A stretch of 64,000 nt of DNA from Prevotella sp. (GTDB lineage Bacteria > Bacteroidota > Bacteroidia > Bacteroidales > Bacteroidaceae): assembly GCA_017478025.1 (NCBI GenBank), contig JAFVGZ010000026.1, positions 1 through 64,000 of the forward strand, written 5' to 3'. The notes under the pieces are model-generated. The model was not told the DNA's origin and made no database searches. It saw nothing but the letters and a program-made list of their open reading frames with translations. Positions 8,248-17,393 of the stretch are shown here, one piece after another (within the stretch, counting starts at the first letter, position 1; every line of letters starts with the position of its first letter). A program made the translations under genes and the position numbers.

Positions 8248-9408
8248 TCAATTAGGAGCTTTCCTGTAGCATGCATAGGCTATTCCGGCAAAGAGGATGT
8301 TCGGAATCCATGCTGCGAGCATGGGCGGTGTGCCTGCATTGATGGCAAATGTGGCCGACACGGTCTGCAGCATGATGAAGGCAAAGGATAGCGCCAGTCC
8401 TATGCCGAGATACATTCCCATGCCGCCCTTACGCTTACGCGCACTGAGTGACGCGCCGATGATGGTCAGGATAAACGAAGCGAAGGAGGATGCTATGCGC
8501 TTGTGGTACTCCACCTGATACTGCACCACGTTGCTCGAACCTCTGTTTATCTGCTTTGAGATATAGTCCAGCAACTCGGGCGAGGTGAATGTCTCTTGCT
8601 GACCCTTGGAATAGACAAGGTCTATAGGCTCCATCTGTATCAGGGTATCAAGTTTCATACCCGAGGTGATCACTTCCTTCATGCCACGCATCTCACGGAT
8701 TTTCCAGCTTAGGGCCTGCCAATGGAACTTACTGTCGGCTATGGTGTCATATTGTATCTCTGAGGCTGTCATGTGAGAGACCAGTTTCTTGTTTTCAAAC
8801 TTGTCAAGGCAGAAGCCGTATCCTCTCTTCAGCTTGTTGTCATAGTGCTGCATGTAGGCTATCACGCCCTCATCGACCTGCATCTGCACATTCTCGGCAG
8901 ACGTGTTCTTCTTCTTGTTCTTATAGACGGTCTCAAAGTTCTGCTGTATCACCGTTCCGTGGGGTATCACATAGGCCGCAAGGTAATAGGACAGCATCGA
9001 TATGAGCACGCATGAGAACATATAGGGCCTCATAAGGCGCTTGAAGCTCACACCAGCGGCAAGGATGGAGATAATCTCGCTGTTGCCTGCCATCTTGGAC
9101 GTAAAGAAGATTACCGCGATGAATACAAACAGCGGCGAGAACAGGTTGGCGAAATACGGTATGAAGTTTACGTAATAGTCGAAAATGATAGCCCTCCACG
9201 GCGCGTTGTACTCCGTGAAGTTCGACAGATTCTCATTGAAATCTATGACGATAGCTATGCTGATAATCAGCAGAAGGGCAAAGATGTAGGTACCGATGAA
9301 TTTCCCCACGATATAGCGGTCAAGCCGCTTGATGTACCGAAAGGGGTTCAGCGGTCCTAACGGCCTTAGCACCTTCGCTGCATATCGCTTATAACCGAGC
9401 TTTTCCAT
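8248..9408 (-). CDS. LptF/LptG-family (YjgP/YjgQ) permease
   Basis: Inner-membrane subunit of the LPS export ABC complex (LptB2FG), which pulls lipopolysaccharide from the inner membrane towards the periplasmic bridge. The 386 residues show the family layout: three N-terminal membrane helices (about 38-60, 78-102, 125-147), a large periplasmic region (about 150-310) and three C-terminal helices (about 312-383). Starting RLDRYIVGKFIGTYIF is characteristic. F and G cannot be told apart from this sequence alone. The start overlaps the end of tgt by 43 bases in another frame, suggesting coupled translation. Confidence 0.88.
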   Translation of the reverse strand: MEKLGYKRYAAKVLRPLGPLNPFRYIKRLDRYIVGKFIGTYIFALLLIISIAIVIDFNENLSNFTEYNAPWRAIIFDYYVNFIPYFANLFSPLFVFIAVIFFTSKMAGNSEIISILAAGVSFKRLMRPYMFSCVLISMLSYYLAAYVIPHGTVIQQNFETVYKNKKKNTSAENVQMQVDEGVIAYMQHYDNKLKRGYGFCLDKFENKKLVSHMTASEIQYDTIADSKFHWQALSWKIREMRGMKEVITSGMKLDTLIQMEPIDLVYSKGQQETFTSPELLDYISKQINRGSSNVVQYQVEYHKRIASSFASFILTIIGASLSARKRKGGMGMYLGIGLALSFAFIMLQTVSATFAINAGTPPMLAAWIPNILFAGIAYACYRKAPN

Positions 9409-10493
9409 TGTGTGAAGTCACCGTTTATAATGTGCTCCCTCGCATCTGTCACGAGTCTGAGATAGAATGCGAGGTTGTGGATTGAGGCTATCTGCAGGGC
9501 CAGATATTCCCCTGCCTTGAAGAGATGATGCAGATATGCCTTGGTAGTGACGCGGTCGATGTCACAGCCCTGAGGGTCTAATGGGCTGAAATCATCCTCC
9601 CATTTCTTATTCTTCATATTGAGCGTTCCCTCATACGTGAAGAGCATTGCATTACGTCCGTTGCGGGTGGGCATTACGCAATCAAACATATCCACTCCGC
9701 GCTCTATGTTCTCAAGGATGTTCCACGGCGTGCCAACGCCCATGAGGTATCGCGGCTTGTCCTTAGGCAGGATAGCGTTGACAACCTCTACCATCTCGTA
9801 CATCTTCTCAGTAGGCTCACCGACAGCGAGGCCACCGATAGCATTACCGTCACATCCCTTGTCTGCAACATATTTCGCAGACTCTTCGCGCAGGTCTCTG
9901 TATGTGCACCCCTGCACGATGGGGAAGAGTGACTGGCGATACCCATAGAGCGGTTCTGTCTCGTTGAAACGCCTGATGCAGCGGTCGAGCCAGCGGTGGG
10001 TCAGGTCAAGAGAGCGGCGGGCATACTGCCAGTCACTCTGTCCGGGAGGACACTCGTCGAGTGCCATGATGATGTCGGCACCGATGATGCGCTCTGTATC
10101 CATCACATTCTCAGGCGTGAAGAAGTGCTTTGAGCCGTCTATGTGACTGCGAAACTCGCATCCCTCTTCCTTGAGCTTCCTGATACCGGTGAGTGAGAAC
10201 ACCTGAAAGCCACCAGAATCTGTCAGCATGGGTCTCTCCCACCCTATGAACCGATGCAGCCCACCGGCCTTTCGGAGTATCTCCAGACCGGGGCGAAGGT
10301 ACAGGTGGTATGTATTGCCCAAAATGATTTGAGCCATAACCTGACGCCGCAGTTCCTCGAAATGCACCGCCTTTACCGAGCCCACCGTGCCGACAGGCAT
10401 AAAGATCGGCGTGAGGATAGTGCCGTGATCCGTGGTAATTTCTCCAGCACGGGCAGAGGAATAAGGGTCTGTATGTTGCAGATGAAATGTCAC
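9366..10493 (-). CDS. tgt: tRNA-guanine transglycosylase
   Basis: Exchanges guanine 34 for a queuosine precursor in Asp, Asn, His and Tyr tRNAs. The 375 residues include general-acid/base Asp92 (TDSGGFQVFSL), GGLAVGEP for base binding, and nucleophile Asp271 in DMFDCVMPTRNGRNA. The zinc site is incomplete: where proteobacterial enzymes have CxCxxC plus His, this one has Cys310, Ile312 and Val315 with His339 (ASIHN), so only two of four ligands remain. I believe relatives in the phylum also lack some of them, but could not check. The GTG start overlaps the lon stop (GTGA). Confidence 0.94.
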   Translation of the reverse strand: MTFHLQHTDPYSSARAGEITTDHGTILTPIFMPVGTVGSVKAVHFEELRRQVMAQIILGNTYHLYLRPGLEILRKAGGLHRFIGWERPMLTDSGGFQVFSLTGIRKLKEEGCEFRSHIDGSKHFFTPENVMDTERIIGADIIMALDECPPGQSDWQYARRSLDLTHRWLDRCIRRFNETEPLYGYRQSLFPIVQGCTYRDLREESAKYVADKGCDGNAIGGLAVGEPTEKMYEMVEVVNAILPKDKPRYLMGVGTPWNILENIERGVDMFDCVMPTRNGRNAMLFTYEGTLNMKNKKWEDDFSPLDPQGCDIDRVTTKAYLHHLFKAGEYLALQIASIHNLAFYLRLVTDAREHIINGDFTQWKSSVISDMQRRC

Positions 10494-12973
10494 TCTTTCT
10501 TATCCTCCTCTTTCTCTACTGTCAGGTTTACTGGATTGGCAACAACCTCATCGGTCAGAGCAAACTCCCACACATCCTGCACGTTCTCAACATAGTGGAA
10601 TGTGACACCCTTGAGATATTCCGCAGGTATCTCATTCACATCTTTCTCATTGGCCGAGCAGAGTACGATATCCGTTATGCCGGCACGCTTGGCAGCCAGG
10701 AGTTTCTCCTTTATGCCTCCTACGGGGAGTACTTTGCCGCGCAGGGTTATCTCTCCGGTCATTGCAACATTCTTGCGCACCTTGCGCTGGGTCAGCGCCG
10801 ATGCGATGCTCGTTGCTATCGTGATGCCCGCAGAGGGGCCGTCCTTTGGAGTCGCGCCCTCAGGAACGTGGATATGAATGTTCCACTGTTCGAAGATGCG
10901 ATAGTCAATGTTCAGGTAATCCGCATGAGCCTTTACATATTCCAATGCTATCACGGCACTCTCCTTCATCACATCACCCAGATTGCCGGTGAGGGTGAGC
11001 TTGCCCGGCTTGCCCTTGGACAGCGAGGTCTCAATGAACAGTATCTCACCTCCCACGCTGGTCCACGCCAGTCCTGTCACCACGCCTGCGTAGTCGTTGC
11101 CCTGATAGATATCACGGTAGAACGGCGGCTTGCCCAGCAGCTCCTCAATGACTTCCGTTGTTATCTTGTCATATTTCAAGTTGCCATCGCGGGTGAGATA
11201 GAATGCCATCTTGCGCAGAGCCTTATTGATTTGCTTCTCCAGCTGTCTCACACCACTCTCGCGCGTGTACCTTTCTATTATATATTCCAACGCAGTCTTT
11301 CTGAACGTCAGCGATTTCTCCTGCTTCAGTCCAGTCTTATCTTTCTCGCGCGGCACGAGGTGTCGCTTGGCTATCTCTATCTTCTCTTCGGTGGTATATC
11401 CACTGACCTCTATTATCTCCATTCTGTCACGCAGAGGTGCCGGGATGGTTGACAGGTCATTGGCCGTTGCTATGAACATCACCTTGGAGAGGTCGTAGTC
11501 CATATCCAGATAGTTATCATGGAAAGCACCGTTCTGTTCGGGGTCTAACACCTCCAGCAGAGCCGATGCGGGGTCGCCGTTATTCGTATTGCGTGTCACC
11601 TTGTCAATCTCGTCAAGGATAAAGACAGGGTTGCTGGAACCGGCTTTCTCTATGTTCTTTATGATACGCCCCGGGAGCGCTCCCACATACGTGCGGCGAT
11701 GACCGCGTATCTCTGCCTCGTCATGCAGACCGCCAAGGCTCATGCGAACATACTTTCGCTTCAGGGCATCGGCGATACTCTTACCAAGAGAGGTCTTTCC
11801 CACTCCCGGAGGACCGTAAAGACACAGGATAGGAGACTTCAAATCTCCACGAAGCTTAAGGACAGCGATGTATTCCAATATGCGCTCCTTAACCTTCTTC
11901 ATGCCATAGTGGTCGCGGTTCAAAATGCGCTCCGCACGGTTCAGGTCCAGGTCATCCTCTGTATATTCGCCCCAAGGGAGGTCAACGATTTGCTGCAGGT
12001 ATGTCAACTGCGTATTGTAGTCGGCACTGTGGACATTCAACTGGTTCAGGCGCTCCATTTCCTTATTGAAAACAGCTTCTGTCTCCTTGGACCATTTCTT
12101 TTTCTTTGCTTTCTCCAGCAGTGTCTTTTTCTCCGGTCCGCCCTCATCGTTGCCCAGCTCCTTGTTGATATTCTTCAGCTGTTGGCGCAAGAAGTATTCG
12201 CGCTGCTCATCGTTGATGGTATGCTGCGTCTTGTTGTGGATGTCCAGCCGCAGATTAGCATACTGTATCTCCCTGTTGAGCAACTGCAGCAGGTCAAGTG
12301 CACGCATCTTCATGTCATCATACTCCAGCAGCCGCATCTTCTCAGAGAGTTTGAAGGGCATGTGGTATGACACCATGTTCAGGAAGTAATGACGATTGGA
12401 GATATCTGCAATGGACATCTGCAACTCAAAGGGAGTGGTGTCGCTCTTCTCGATATACTCCCTCATCTTGTGGTGCAGGTCTGTGATGATAGTGCTGTAC
12501 TCCAGATCCTCATCTCCCGGCTCTGTCTCGGGTGTAGGCACTACGTGTCCCTTGATGAACGGCTCTTCCTGTATCACCTCTGTCATCACGCAGCGTGCCA
12601 ATGGCTGTGCAATGAACGCATACTGGTTCTCATGTCCTGGAACCTCAAACACTTTAAGCAGTTGCGCAATAACTCCATGCTCGCACAAGTCCTCAGACGT
12701 GGGCTCTTCTATTGACACATCGCGCTGGCAGAACATTGCAAAGCGCTGATCCTTGTTGCGTTCAAGATACTTTATTATCTGTCGCGTTGCGTTGCGGGCT
12801 ATTGTGACAGATGTCAACACCCCCGCAAAATTCACCATATTGCGAGTGATGAGAATGGGCATATCATCCTCCTTGCCCATCTCGAAAATTTTATTTATAT
12901 CGCCGTCAAACTCAGCAAACATTCTCAGTTGCGAGTCATCATTGCGTGATATGAAACCGCTATATATATCCAC
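10490..12973 (-). CDS. lon: ATP-dependent protease Lon
   Basis: Cytosolic AAA+ serine protease degrading misfolded and regulatory proteins. The 827-residue product has the usual three parts: an N-terminal substrate domain (LON-SB, to about 220), an AAA+ module with Walker A GPPGVGKT and Walker B region VFILDEIDK, and a C-terminal protease domain with the Ser714 (PKDGPSAGI) and Lys757 (GGIKEKLLAAKR) dyad. The start is GTG at 12973, 10 bases after the HU/LysM gene. Placement between nucleoid-protein genes and tgt suggests a long cotranscribed housekeeping unit. Confidence 0.95.
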   Translation of the reverse strand: MDIYSGFISRNDDSQLRMFAEFDGDINKIFEMGKEDDMPILITRNMVNFAGVLTSVTIARNATRQIIKYLERNKDQRFAMFCQRDVSIEEPTSEDLCEHGVIAQLLKVFEVPGHENQYAFIAQPLARCVMTEVIQEEPFIKGHVVPTPETEPGDEDLEYSTIITDLHHKMREYIEKSDTTPFELQMSIADISNRHYFLNMVSYHMPFKLSEKMRLLEYDDMKMRALDLLQLLNREIQYANLRLDIHNKTQHTINDEQREYFLRQQLKNINKELGNDEGGPEKKTLLEKAKKKKWSKETEAVFNKEMERLNQLNVHSADYNTQLTYLQQIVDLPWGEYTEDDLDLNRAERILNRDHYGMKKVKERILEYIAVLKLRGDLKSPILCLYGPPGVGKTSLGKSIADALKRKYVRMSLGGLHDEAEIRGHRRTYVGALPGRIIKNIEKAGSSNPVFILDEIDKVTRNTNNGDPASALLEVLDPEQNGAFHDNYLDMDYDLSKVMFIATANDLSTIPAPLRDRMEIIEVSGYTTEEKIEIAKRHLVPREKDKTGLKQEKSLTFRKTALEYIIERYTRESGVRQLEKQINKALRKMAFYLTRDGNLKYDKITTEVIEELLGKPPFYRDIYQGNDYAGVVTGLAWTSVGGEILFIETSLSKGKPGKLTLTGNLGDVMKESAVIALEYVKAHADYLNIDYRIFEQWNIHIHVPEGATPKDGPSAGITIATSIASALTQRKVRKNVAMTGEITLRGKVLPVGGIKEKLLAAKRAGITDIVLCSANEKDVNEIPAEYLKGVTFHYVENVQDVWEFALTDEVVANPVNLTVEKEEDKKE

Positions 12974-12983
12974 TTCTTATTAC

Positions 12984-14516
12984 TTACTTTCTAATTTTCT
13001 TCATCTTCAGTTTTGGTATCTTCACCTTCTGACCTGGCTTTACTTCTTTAATGCCATTATACGCCTCTACGTAGCATTCCATGCCCGGGCCCAGATATGA
13101 TTTGGATATGGAGCGCAGCGTCTGTCCCTCTCTGGCGGTCACTTCGGTTTCAGTACCAATGATGTAATATGCTCCCGTCTTCACGCGGGCATCGGAATTG
13201 TACTGAGTGAGAGGCTTCTCCTCCTGCTTCTGTGGTTGTACCGTCTCTGAAGGTGTAGCAGTCATTGTCTTCTCCGATGCAGATGCCGGAGCCTTGGTCT
13301 CTGTCTGCTTAGCAGGAGCAGGAGCCTCGGTTTCAGCAGCAGCGCTGTCTTTCTCTGCCTTAGGATGGCTCACCGTAACACTGTCCTCGTGCATCTTCGC
13401 TGGCGTTACCTTAATATCTGATAGTATATTTGAATTGCCTACCCAATAGCCCAGTGCGAAGAATATGACCGCAATGGCGATATTGGTCAGCAAGCCACGA
13501 TATTTGAAATTCTTATCTTCCATTTCTTCTGTTGTTGTATTGTCGTCTGTCTCGTTTTCTGTCTCTGTCTTTATATTATTTTGTTCAATGTCTTCCAGTT
13601 TTGCATTTCCCGTTTCTGATAACTCTTGCTTTTGTTCCGTAACGGGCGGCGTGGTTTCTTCCTGTTTCTTTTCCTCTGCCTTTTCTTTTACTACCGTAAC
13701 ATTCTCTGCCAACACGGTAAGGTTCTCAGTCTTCAATACCGGAGCCCCTATGGACTTATCCAACAGCGGCGCAATAGGATTTGCAGGCTGCTCCTCTGTG
13801 GGGGCAGGCTGCTCATCAGGTGCCACGGGCTGCTCTTCTTCAGGTGCCGCGGGCTGCTCATCAGATACCGCGGGCTGCTCTTCTGATACAACTGGTTGCT
13901 TATATTCAACCACAGACTGTTCTTCATGCTCAACTGCGGCTACTATCTGTTCTTCTGCAACTATTGGCTGCTCAACTGCAACTGTTGGCTGCTCATCTGC
14001 GACTACTGGCTGTTCATCTGCGACTACTGGCTGTTCATCTGCAACTGTTGGCTGCTCAACTGCAACTACGGGCTGCTCATCAAGGACTACAGGCTGCTCG
14101 TCTGTTGAAGAGAATCTTTCCTCGTCATCAGAAGGATTTACGTCATCATATCCCACTTCTTCATCCTCCATAGCCGCAAAGCCTTCCTTCAGCAACGGAC
14201 TATCATCGTCAATCACCACAGTTTCGAACTGTGCAAAGGGCTTGTTGATGATTTCCTTCATCACGCTGTCGGGTGTGAATGTCACTTTGTCATGACCTTC
14301 TATCACGACACGCTCGCCAGTATTCACATTCACACTGGCACGATCCTTCACTGCCTGAAGCTTGAAGGTACCAAAACCCTTTATCTTTACCACGCGGTCA
14401 CTGAGCAGGCCTGCGTTGATGACCTCTACCATCTGCTGCAGGAATCTCTCAGCTTCTGCGCCCTTTAACTTATGGCGCGAGGCCAATACCTTAGCTATGT
14501 CTTTTACAGTCGCCAT
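12984..14516 (-). CDS. HU-domain protein with Gln-Pro-Val repeats, a transmembrane helix and a C-terminal LysM-like domain
   Basis: A 510-residue mosaic. Residues 1-90 are an HU/IHF-type DNA-binding fold (VVKIKGFGTFKL, then a beta-arm region). Residues 139-245 are acidic repeats of the type EQPVVADEQP. Residues 341-359 (GLLTNIAIAVIFFALGYWV) form one transmembrane helix preceded by Lys/Arg, which predicts the N-terminus inside. After a Pro/Ala/Thr-rich linker, residues about 453-503 resemble LysM (EGQTLRSISKSYLGPGMECYVEAYNG...VKPGQKVKIP). The predicted topology puts a DNA-binding domain in the cytoplasm and a peptidoglycan-binding domain in the periplasm. It lies 4 bases after a canonical HU gene and 10 before lon. 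Confidence 0.85.
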   Translation of the reverse strand: MATVKDIAKVLASRHKLKGAEAERFLQQMVEVINAGLLSDRVVKIKGFGTFKLQAVKDRASVNVNTGERVVIEGHDKVTFTPDSVMKEIINKPFAQFETVVIDDDSPLLKEGFAAMEDEEVGYDDVNPSDDEERFSSTDEQPVVLDEQPVVAVEQPTVADEQPVVADEQPVVADEQPTVAVEQPIVAEEQIVAAVEHEEQSVVEYKQPVVSEEQPAVSDEQPAAPEEEQPVAPDEQPAPTEEQPANPIAPLLDKSIGAPVLKTENLTVLAENVTVVKEKAEEKKQEETTPPVTEQKQELSETGNAKLEDIEQNNIKTETENETDDNTTTEEMEDKNFKYRGLLTNIAIAVIFFALGYWVGNSNILSDIKVTPAKMHEDSVTVSHPKAEKDSAAAETEAPAPAKQTETKAPASASEKTMTATPSETVQPQKQEEKPLTQYNSDARVKTGAYYIIGTETEVTAREGQTLRSISKSYLGPGMECYVEAYNGIKEVKPGQKVKIPKLKMKKIRK

Positions 14517-14520
14517 AGTC

Positions 14521-14799
14521 TTAATTTGTTTTGATTCTCTCCTTTAGTGTTGCTACCGGCTTAAAATTTGCCACGAGCTTTGGTGGCACAAGCATCTTCT
14601 GACCTGTTCCGGGATTAGTGATGATACGTTCCATGCGTTTCTTCACTTCAAATGTCCCCAGTCCACCAATGTTGACATACTGACCGTCACTCAGCACGTC
14701 AACAATAGAATAGACCGCAGTACGCACCATGTTCTGCGTATTCTCTGCCTTGTAGCCTGTCTTCTTCGACAATGCCGCTATGAATTCCTTATTGTTCAT
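14521..14799 (-). CDS. HU-family DNA-binding protein
   Basis: A 92-residue histone-like nucleoid protein that bends and compacts DNA as a dimer. It shows the HU layout: a helical N-terminus (MNNKEFIAALSKKTGYKAEN), the conserved VNIGGLGTFEVKKR turn, the DNA arm NPGTGQKMLVPPKLVANFKP, and a short C-terminal helix. It is immediately upstream of the membrane HU/LysM gene, which may have arisen by duplication and fusion; they share the arrangement but not close sequence. Confidence 0.93.
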   Translation of the reverse strand: MNNKEFIAALSKKTGYKAENTQNMVRTAVYSIVDVLSDGQYVNIGGLGTFEVKKRMERIITNPGTGQKMLVPPKLVANFKPVATLKERIKTN

Positions 14800-14866
14800 A
14801 TCGTGTGTGTATATATCCGTCGTTAAAGATATGTATCATATTACTCAAGTTTCACTGCGTCGCACT

Positions 14867-14901
14867 TGCATTCTGCATTATGAATTCTGCATTATGCATT
14901 A
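14867..14901. repeat. Heptamer array at the rimO stop codon
   Basis: Five units in strict 7-bp register (starts 14867, 14874, 14881, 14888, 14895). On the coding strand the array starts with the rimO stop codon itself: TAATGCA, TAATGCA, GAATTCA, TAATGCA, GAATGCA. Confidence 0.85.
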
Positions 14902-16224
14902 CACCGCGCTCCCGTAGAGGTCAAACTCTTCTGCATCGGTAATCTTCACTTTGTAGAAACATCCGCGTCTCAGCTGTTTCTCTGCCACAGGTATCAGCAC
15001 CTCTGGATCTATCTCAGGCGAGGCATCCTCCGTGCGTCCCACGTACCAGTCGCCCTCTTTGCGGTCTATGATTACCTCGACAGTCTTCCCTATCCTCTCC
15101 TGCATCAGCTCCAGGGATATGCGCTGCTGCACTCTCATCAGCTTGTCAAGGCGTTGCTGCTTCACTTCCGCCGGTACATCATCCGTATAGTGCTCGGCGC
15201 TGTATGTGCCTTCCTCCTCTGAATAAGCAAACGCACCCATACGCTCGAAACGTGCCCACTTCACAAAGTCCACCAACTCTTGGAATTCCTCCTCTGTCTC
15301 GCCTGGGAATCCCACCATCAGCGTGGTGCGGAGCGTAATACCCGGCACGGCCTCACGCAGACGCTTTACGATATTCATCGTCTCCTCCTTGGTGGTGTGG
15401 CGGCGCATACGATCCAAAACCGATGTTGATACGTGCTGCAATGCTATGTCAAGATATTTGCAGACATTCTTTTTCTCACGCATCACATCGAGCAACTCCA
15501 TTGGGAACTGAGCCGGATAGGCATAATGCAACCTTATCCATCTCACTCCCTTGATATCTGCCATCTGGCTTATCAGCTCCGCTATAGTGCGGCGCCCCTC
15601 GGTGTCTTTGCCATAGTAGGTCAGTTCCTGAGCAATGATATTAAACTCCCGTACCCCTTCGCTCACCTTCTCTCTCACCTCGTCGAGTATCTCCTGCATA
15701 GGGCGGCTTGTGTGTCTGCCTGTGATAATCGGTATGGCACAGTATGCACATTGGCGATTGCAGCCCTCAGAGATTTTGATGTAGCACGTTGATGGCGAGT
15801 ATATCGTGTTGCGTTGCAGGCGTCCCAGAGGTTTCTGCGCATCGCAGCCCTCTTCACGACAGGGGCTGACCTTTCGCAGTTCCTCCACGAGTCCCTTATA
15901 GTCAAACTTCCCGTAGTACTTATCCACCGCAGGTATTTCCTGCTCCAGTTCTTCCTTGTAGCGCTGTGACAGGCACCCCATCACGTAGAGACGTTCTATC
16001 CGACCCTCTTCCTTTGCCTGCGAGAACTGCAGGATGGTGTCGATACTCTCTTGCTTGGCATCCTCAATGAAGCCGCACGTATTGATGACCACCACATCGC
16101 CGGTCACTCTGTCAGCATCCAGTACGCACCTGTATCCCTCCTTGAGAAACATTCGTTGCAGCGTTTCGCTATCCACAAGATTCTTTGAGCAACCCAGGGT
16201 TATGATGTCTATCTGTCCCGCCAT
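14899..16224 (-). CDS. rimO: Ribosomal protein uS12 methylthiotransferase RimO
   Basis: Radical-SAM enzyme adding a methylthio group to an aspartate of ribosomal protein S12. The ATG at 16224 has a good AAGGA-type site upstream and gives 441 residues; an upstream frame to 16269 only overlaps ftsY. The N-terminal MTTase domain has the RimO hallmark LGCSKNLVDSE (Cys12) plus Cys50 and Cys84 for the auxiliary cluster. The radical-SAM motif CNRQCAYC gives Cys155, 159 and 162, and a TRAM-like domain ends the protein. It lies 13 bases after ftsY, and the stop codon is part of a heptamer array. Confidence 0.95.
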   Translation of the reverse strand: MAGQIDIITLGCSKNLVDSETLQRMFLKEGYRCVLDADRVTGDVVVINTCGFIEDAKQESIDTILQFSQAKEEGRIERLYVMGCLSQRYKEELEQEIPAVDKYYGKFDYKGLVEELRKVSPCREEGCDAQKPLGRLQRNTIYSPSTCYIKISEGCNRQCAYCAIPIITGRHTSRPMQEILDEVREKVSEGVREFNIIAQELTYYGKDTEGRRTIAELISQMADIKGVRWIRLHYAYPAQFPMELLDVMREKKNVCKYLDIALQHVSTSVLDRMRRHTTKEETMNIVKRLREAVPGITLRTTLMVGFPGETEEEFQELVDFVKWARFERMGAFAYSEEEGTYSAEHYTDDVPAEVKQQRLDKLMRVQQRISLELMQERIGKTVEVIIDRKEGDWYVGRTEDASPEIDPEVLIPVAEKQLRRGCFYKVKITDAEEFDLYGSAV

Positions 16225-16237
16225 TCCTGCCTGTTCC

Positions 16238-17191
16238 TTATTTTCCGAAAAGCGAATCCACGAACTCACGGCGATTGAAGAGCTGCAAATCCTCCATTCC
16301 CTCGCCCAGACCTACAAACTTCACCGGCACCTTCAGCTGGTCGGATATGCCTATCACGACTCCTCCCTTTGCCGTTCCGTCAAGCTTTGTTATGGCAAGG
16401 CTGCTGATTTGGGTTACCGCAGCAAACTGCTTTGCCTGCTCAAAGGCATTCTGTCCTGTAGAGCCGTCAAGCACCAGGAGCACCTCATCGGGTGCCTCGG
16501 GCAGCACTTTCTTCATTACCTCCTTGATTTTCTTCAGCTCGTTCATCAGGTTCACCTTATTGTGCAAGCGTCCTGCGGTATCAATTATGACCACGTCGGC
16601 GCCGTTTGCCTTGGCCGACGAGAGTGTGTCAAAGGCCACGCTGGCGGGGTCGCTACCCATAGCCTGCTTCACTACCGGCACTCCCACGCGCTCACCCCAG
16701 ATGCACAACTGCTCCACGGCAGCGGCACGGAACGTATCAGCGGCCCCAAGGACTACCTTCTTGCCCGCATTCTTAAACTGCCACGCCAACTTGCCGATGG
16801 TCGTTGTCTTACCCACACCGTTCACACCAACTACCAGCATGACATAGGGGCGATGATCCGTGGGCAGGTCCCACGTCTCATTGTCCAGGGTATTGTTCTC
16901 TGCCAGCAGACCCACGATTTCGTCTCGCAGAATGCCGTTCAGCTCCGATGTGGAGACATACTTGTCCCTTGCCACACGGGTCTCAATGCGCTCTATAATC
17001 CTGAGGGTCGTATCTACGCCGACATCACTGGTTATCAGCACCTCCTCCAGGTCATCAAGAACATCGTCGTCAACCTTGTCCTTACCGGCTACGATACGGG
17101 CCAGCTTGTCAAACACTCCCTGCTTTGACTTCTCCAAACCCTTATCAAGTGCGGTTTTCTTTTCTTTATTGAAGAATCCGAAAAATCCCAT
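16238..17191 (-). CDS. ftsY: Signal recognition particle receptor FtsY
   Basis: SRP-receptor GTPase that docks ribosome-nascent chains to the membrane. The 317 residues are short for FtsY because the acidic A domain is nearly absent, as is usual outside proteobacteria. Motifs are G1 GVNGVGKTT (122-130), DTFRAAAVEQL, DTAGRLHNK, TKLDGTAKGG and the C-terminal GLGEGMEDLQLFN. A minus-strand -7 element TACTTTTGC lies at 17221-17229, so ftsY probably heads the long ftsY-rimO-HU-lon-tgt run. Confidence 0.95.
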   Translation of the reverse strand: MGFFGFFNKEKKTALDKGLEKSKQGVFDKLARIVAGKDKVDDDVLDDLEEVLITSDVGVDTTLRIIERIETRVARDKYVSTSELNGILRDEIVGLLAENNTLDNETWDLPTDHRPYVMLVVGVNGVGKTTTIGKLAWQFKNAGKKVVLGAADTFRAAAVEQLCIWGERVGVPVVKQAMGSDPASVAFDTLSSAKANGADVVIIDTAGRLHNKVNLMNELKKIKEVMKKVLPEAPDEVLLVLDGSTGQNAFEQAKQFAAVTQISSLAITKLDGTAKGGVVIGISDQLKVPVKFVGLGEGMEDLQLFNRREFVDSLFGK

Positions 17192-17220
17192 ATTATCGTG
17201 TACAATTATTCAATTTACGT

Positions 17221-17229
17221 GCAAAAGTA
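17221..17229 (-). promoter_or_regulatory. ftsY -7 promoter element (TACTTTTGC on the minus strand)
   Basis: Consensus match about 30 bases before the ftsY ATG. It is divergent from the element at 17325-17333, so the 200-base gap holds back-to-back promoters. Confidence 0.6.
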
Positions 17230-17300
17230 CAAAAAAAATAATAAAATCGGATAGTTTAGCGACATTATTACGCTTTTTTTTCAAGAATTGCACACTTTTG

Positions 17301-17333
17301 TTTGTCGGTGTGCAAAAAATAACTTACCTTTGC
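17301..17333 (+). promoter_or_regulatory. Promoter of the acyl-CoA ligase gene (TTTG...TACCTTTGC)
   Basis: A -33-like TTTG (17301-17304) lies 20 bases before the -7 element TACCTTTGC (17325-17333), matching Bacteroidetes spacing. The leader to the ATG at 17394 is about 55 bases. Confidence 0.6.
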
Positions 17334-17393
17334 ACAAAGCAAAGCCGATTGTGCATTTCGCTCTGTTTGACAAACTATACTAAAACATCATAA

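Noticed and set aside
10487..11452. 321-codon frame antisense to lon
   Set aside because: No motifs and fully inside the strongly supported lon gene.
13465..14295. Ser/Cys-rich open frame antisense to the HU/LysM repeat region
   Set aside because: Low-complexity shadow of the Gln-Pro-Val repeats on the other strand.
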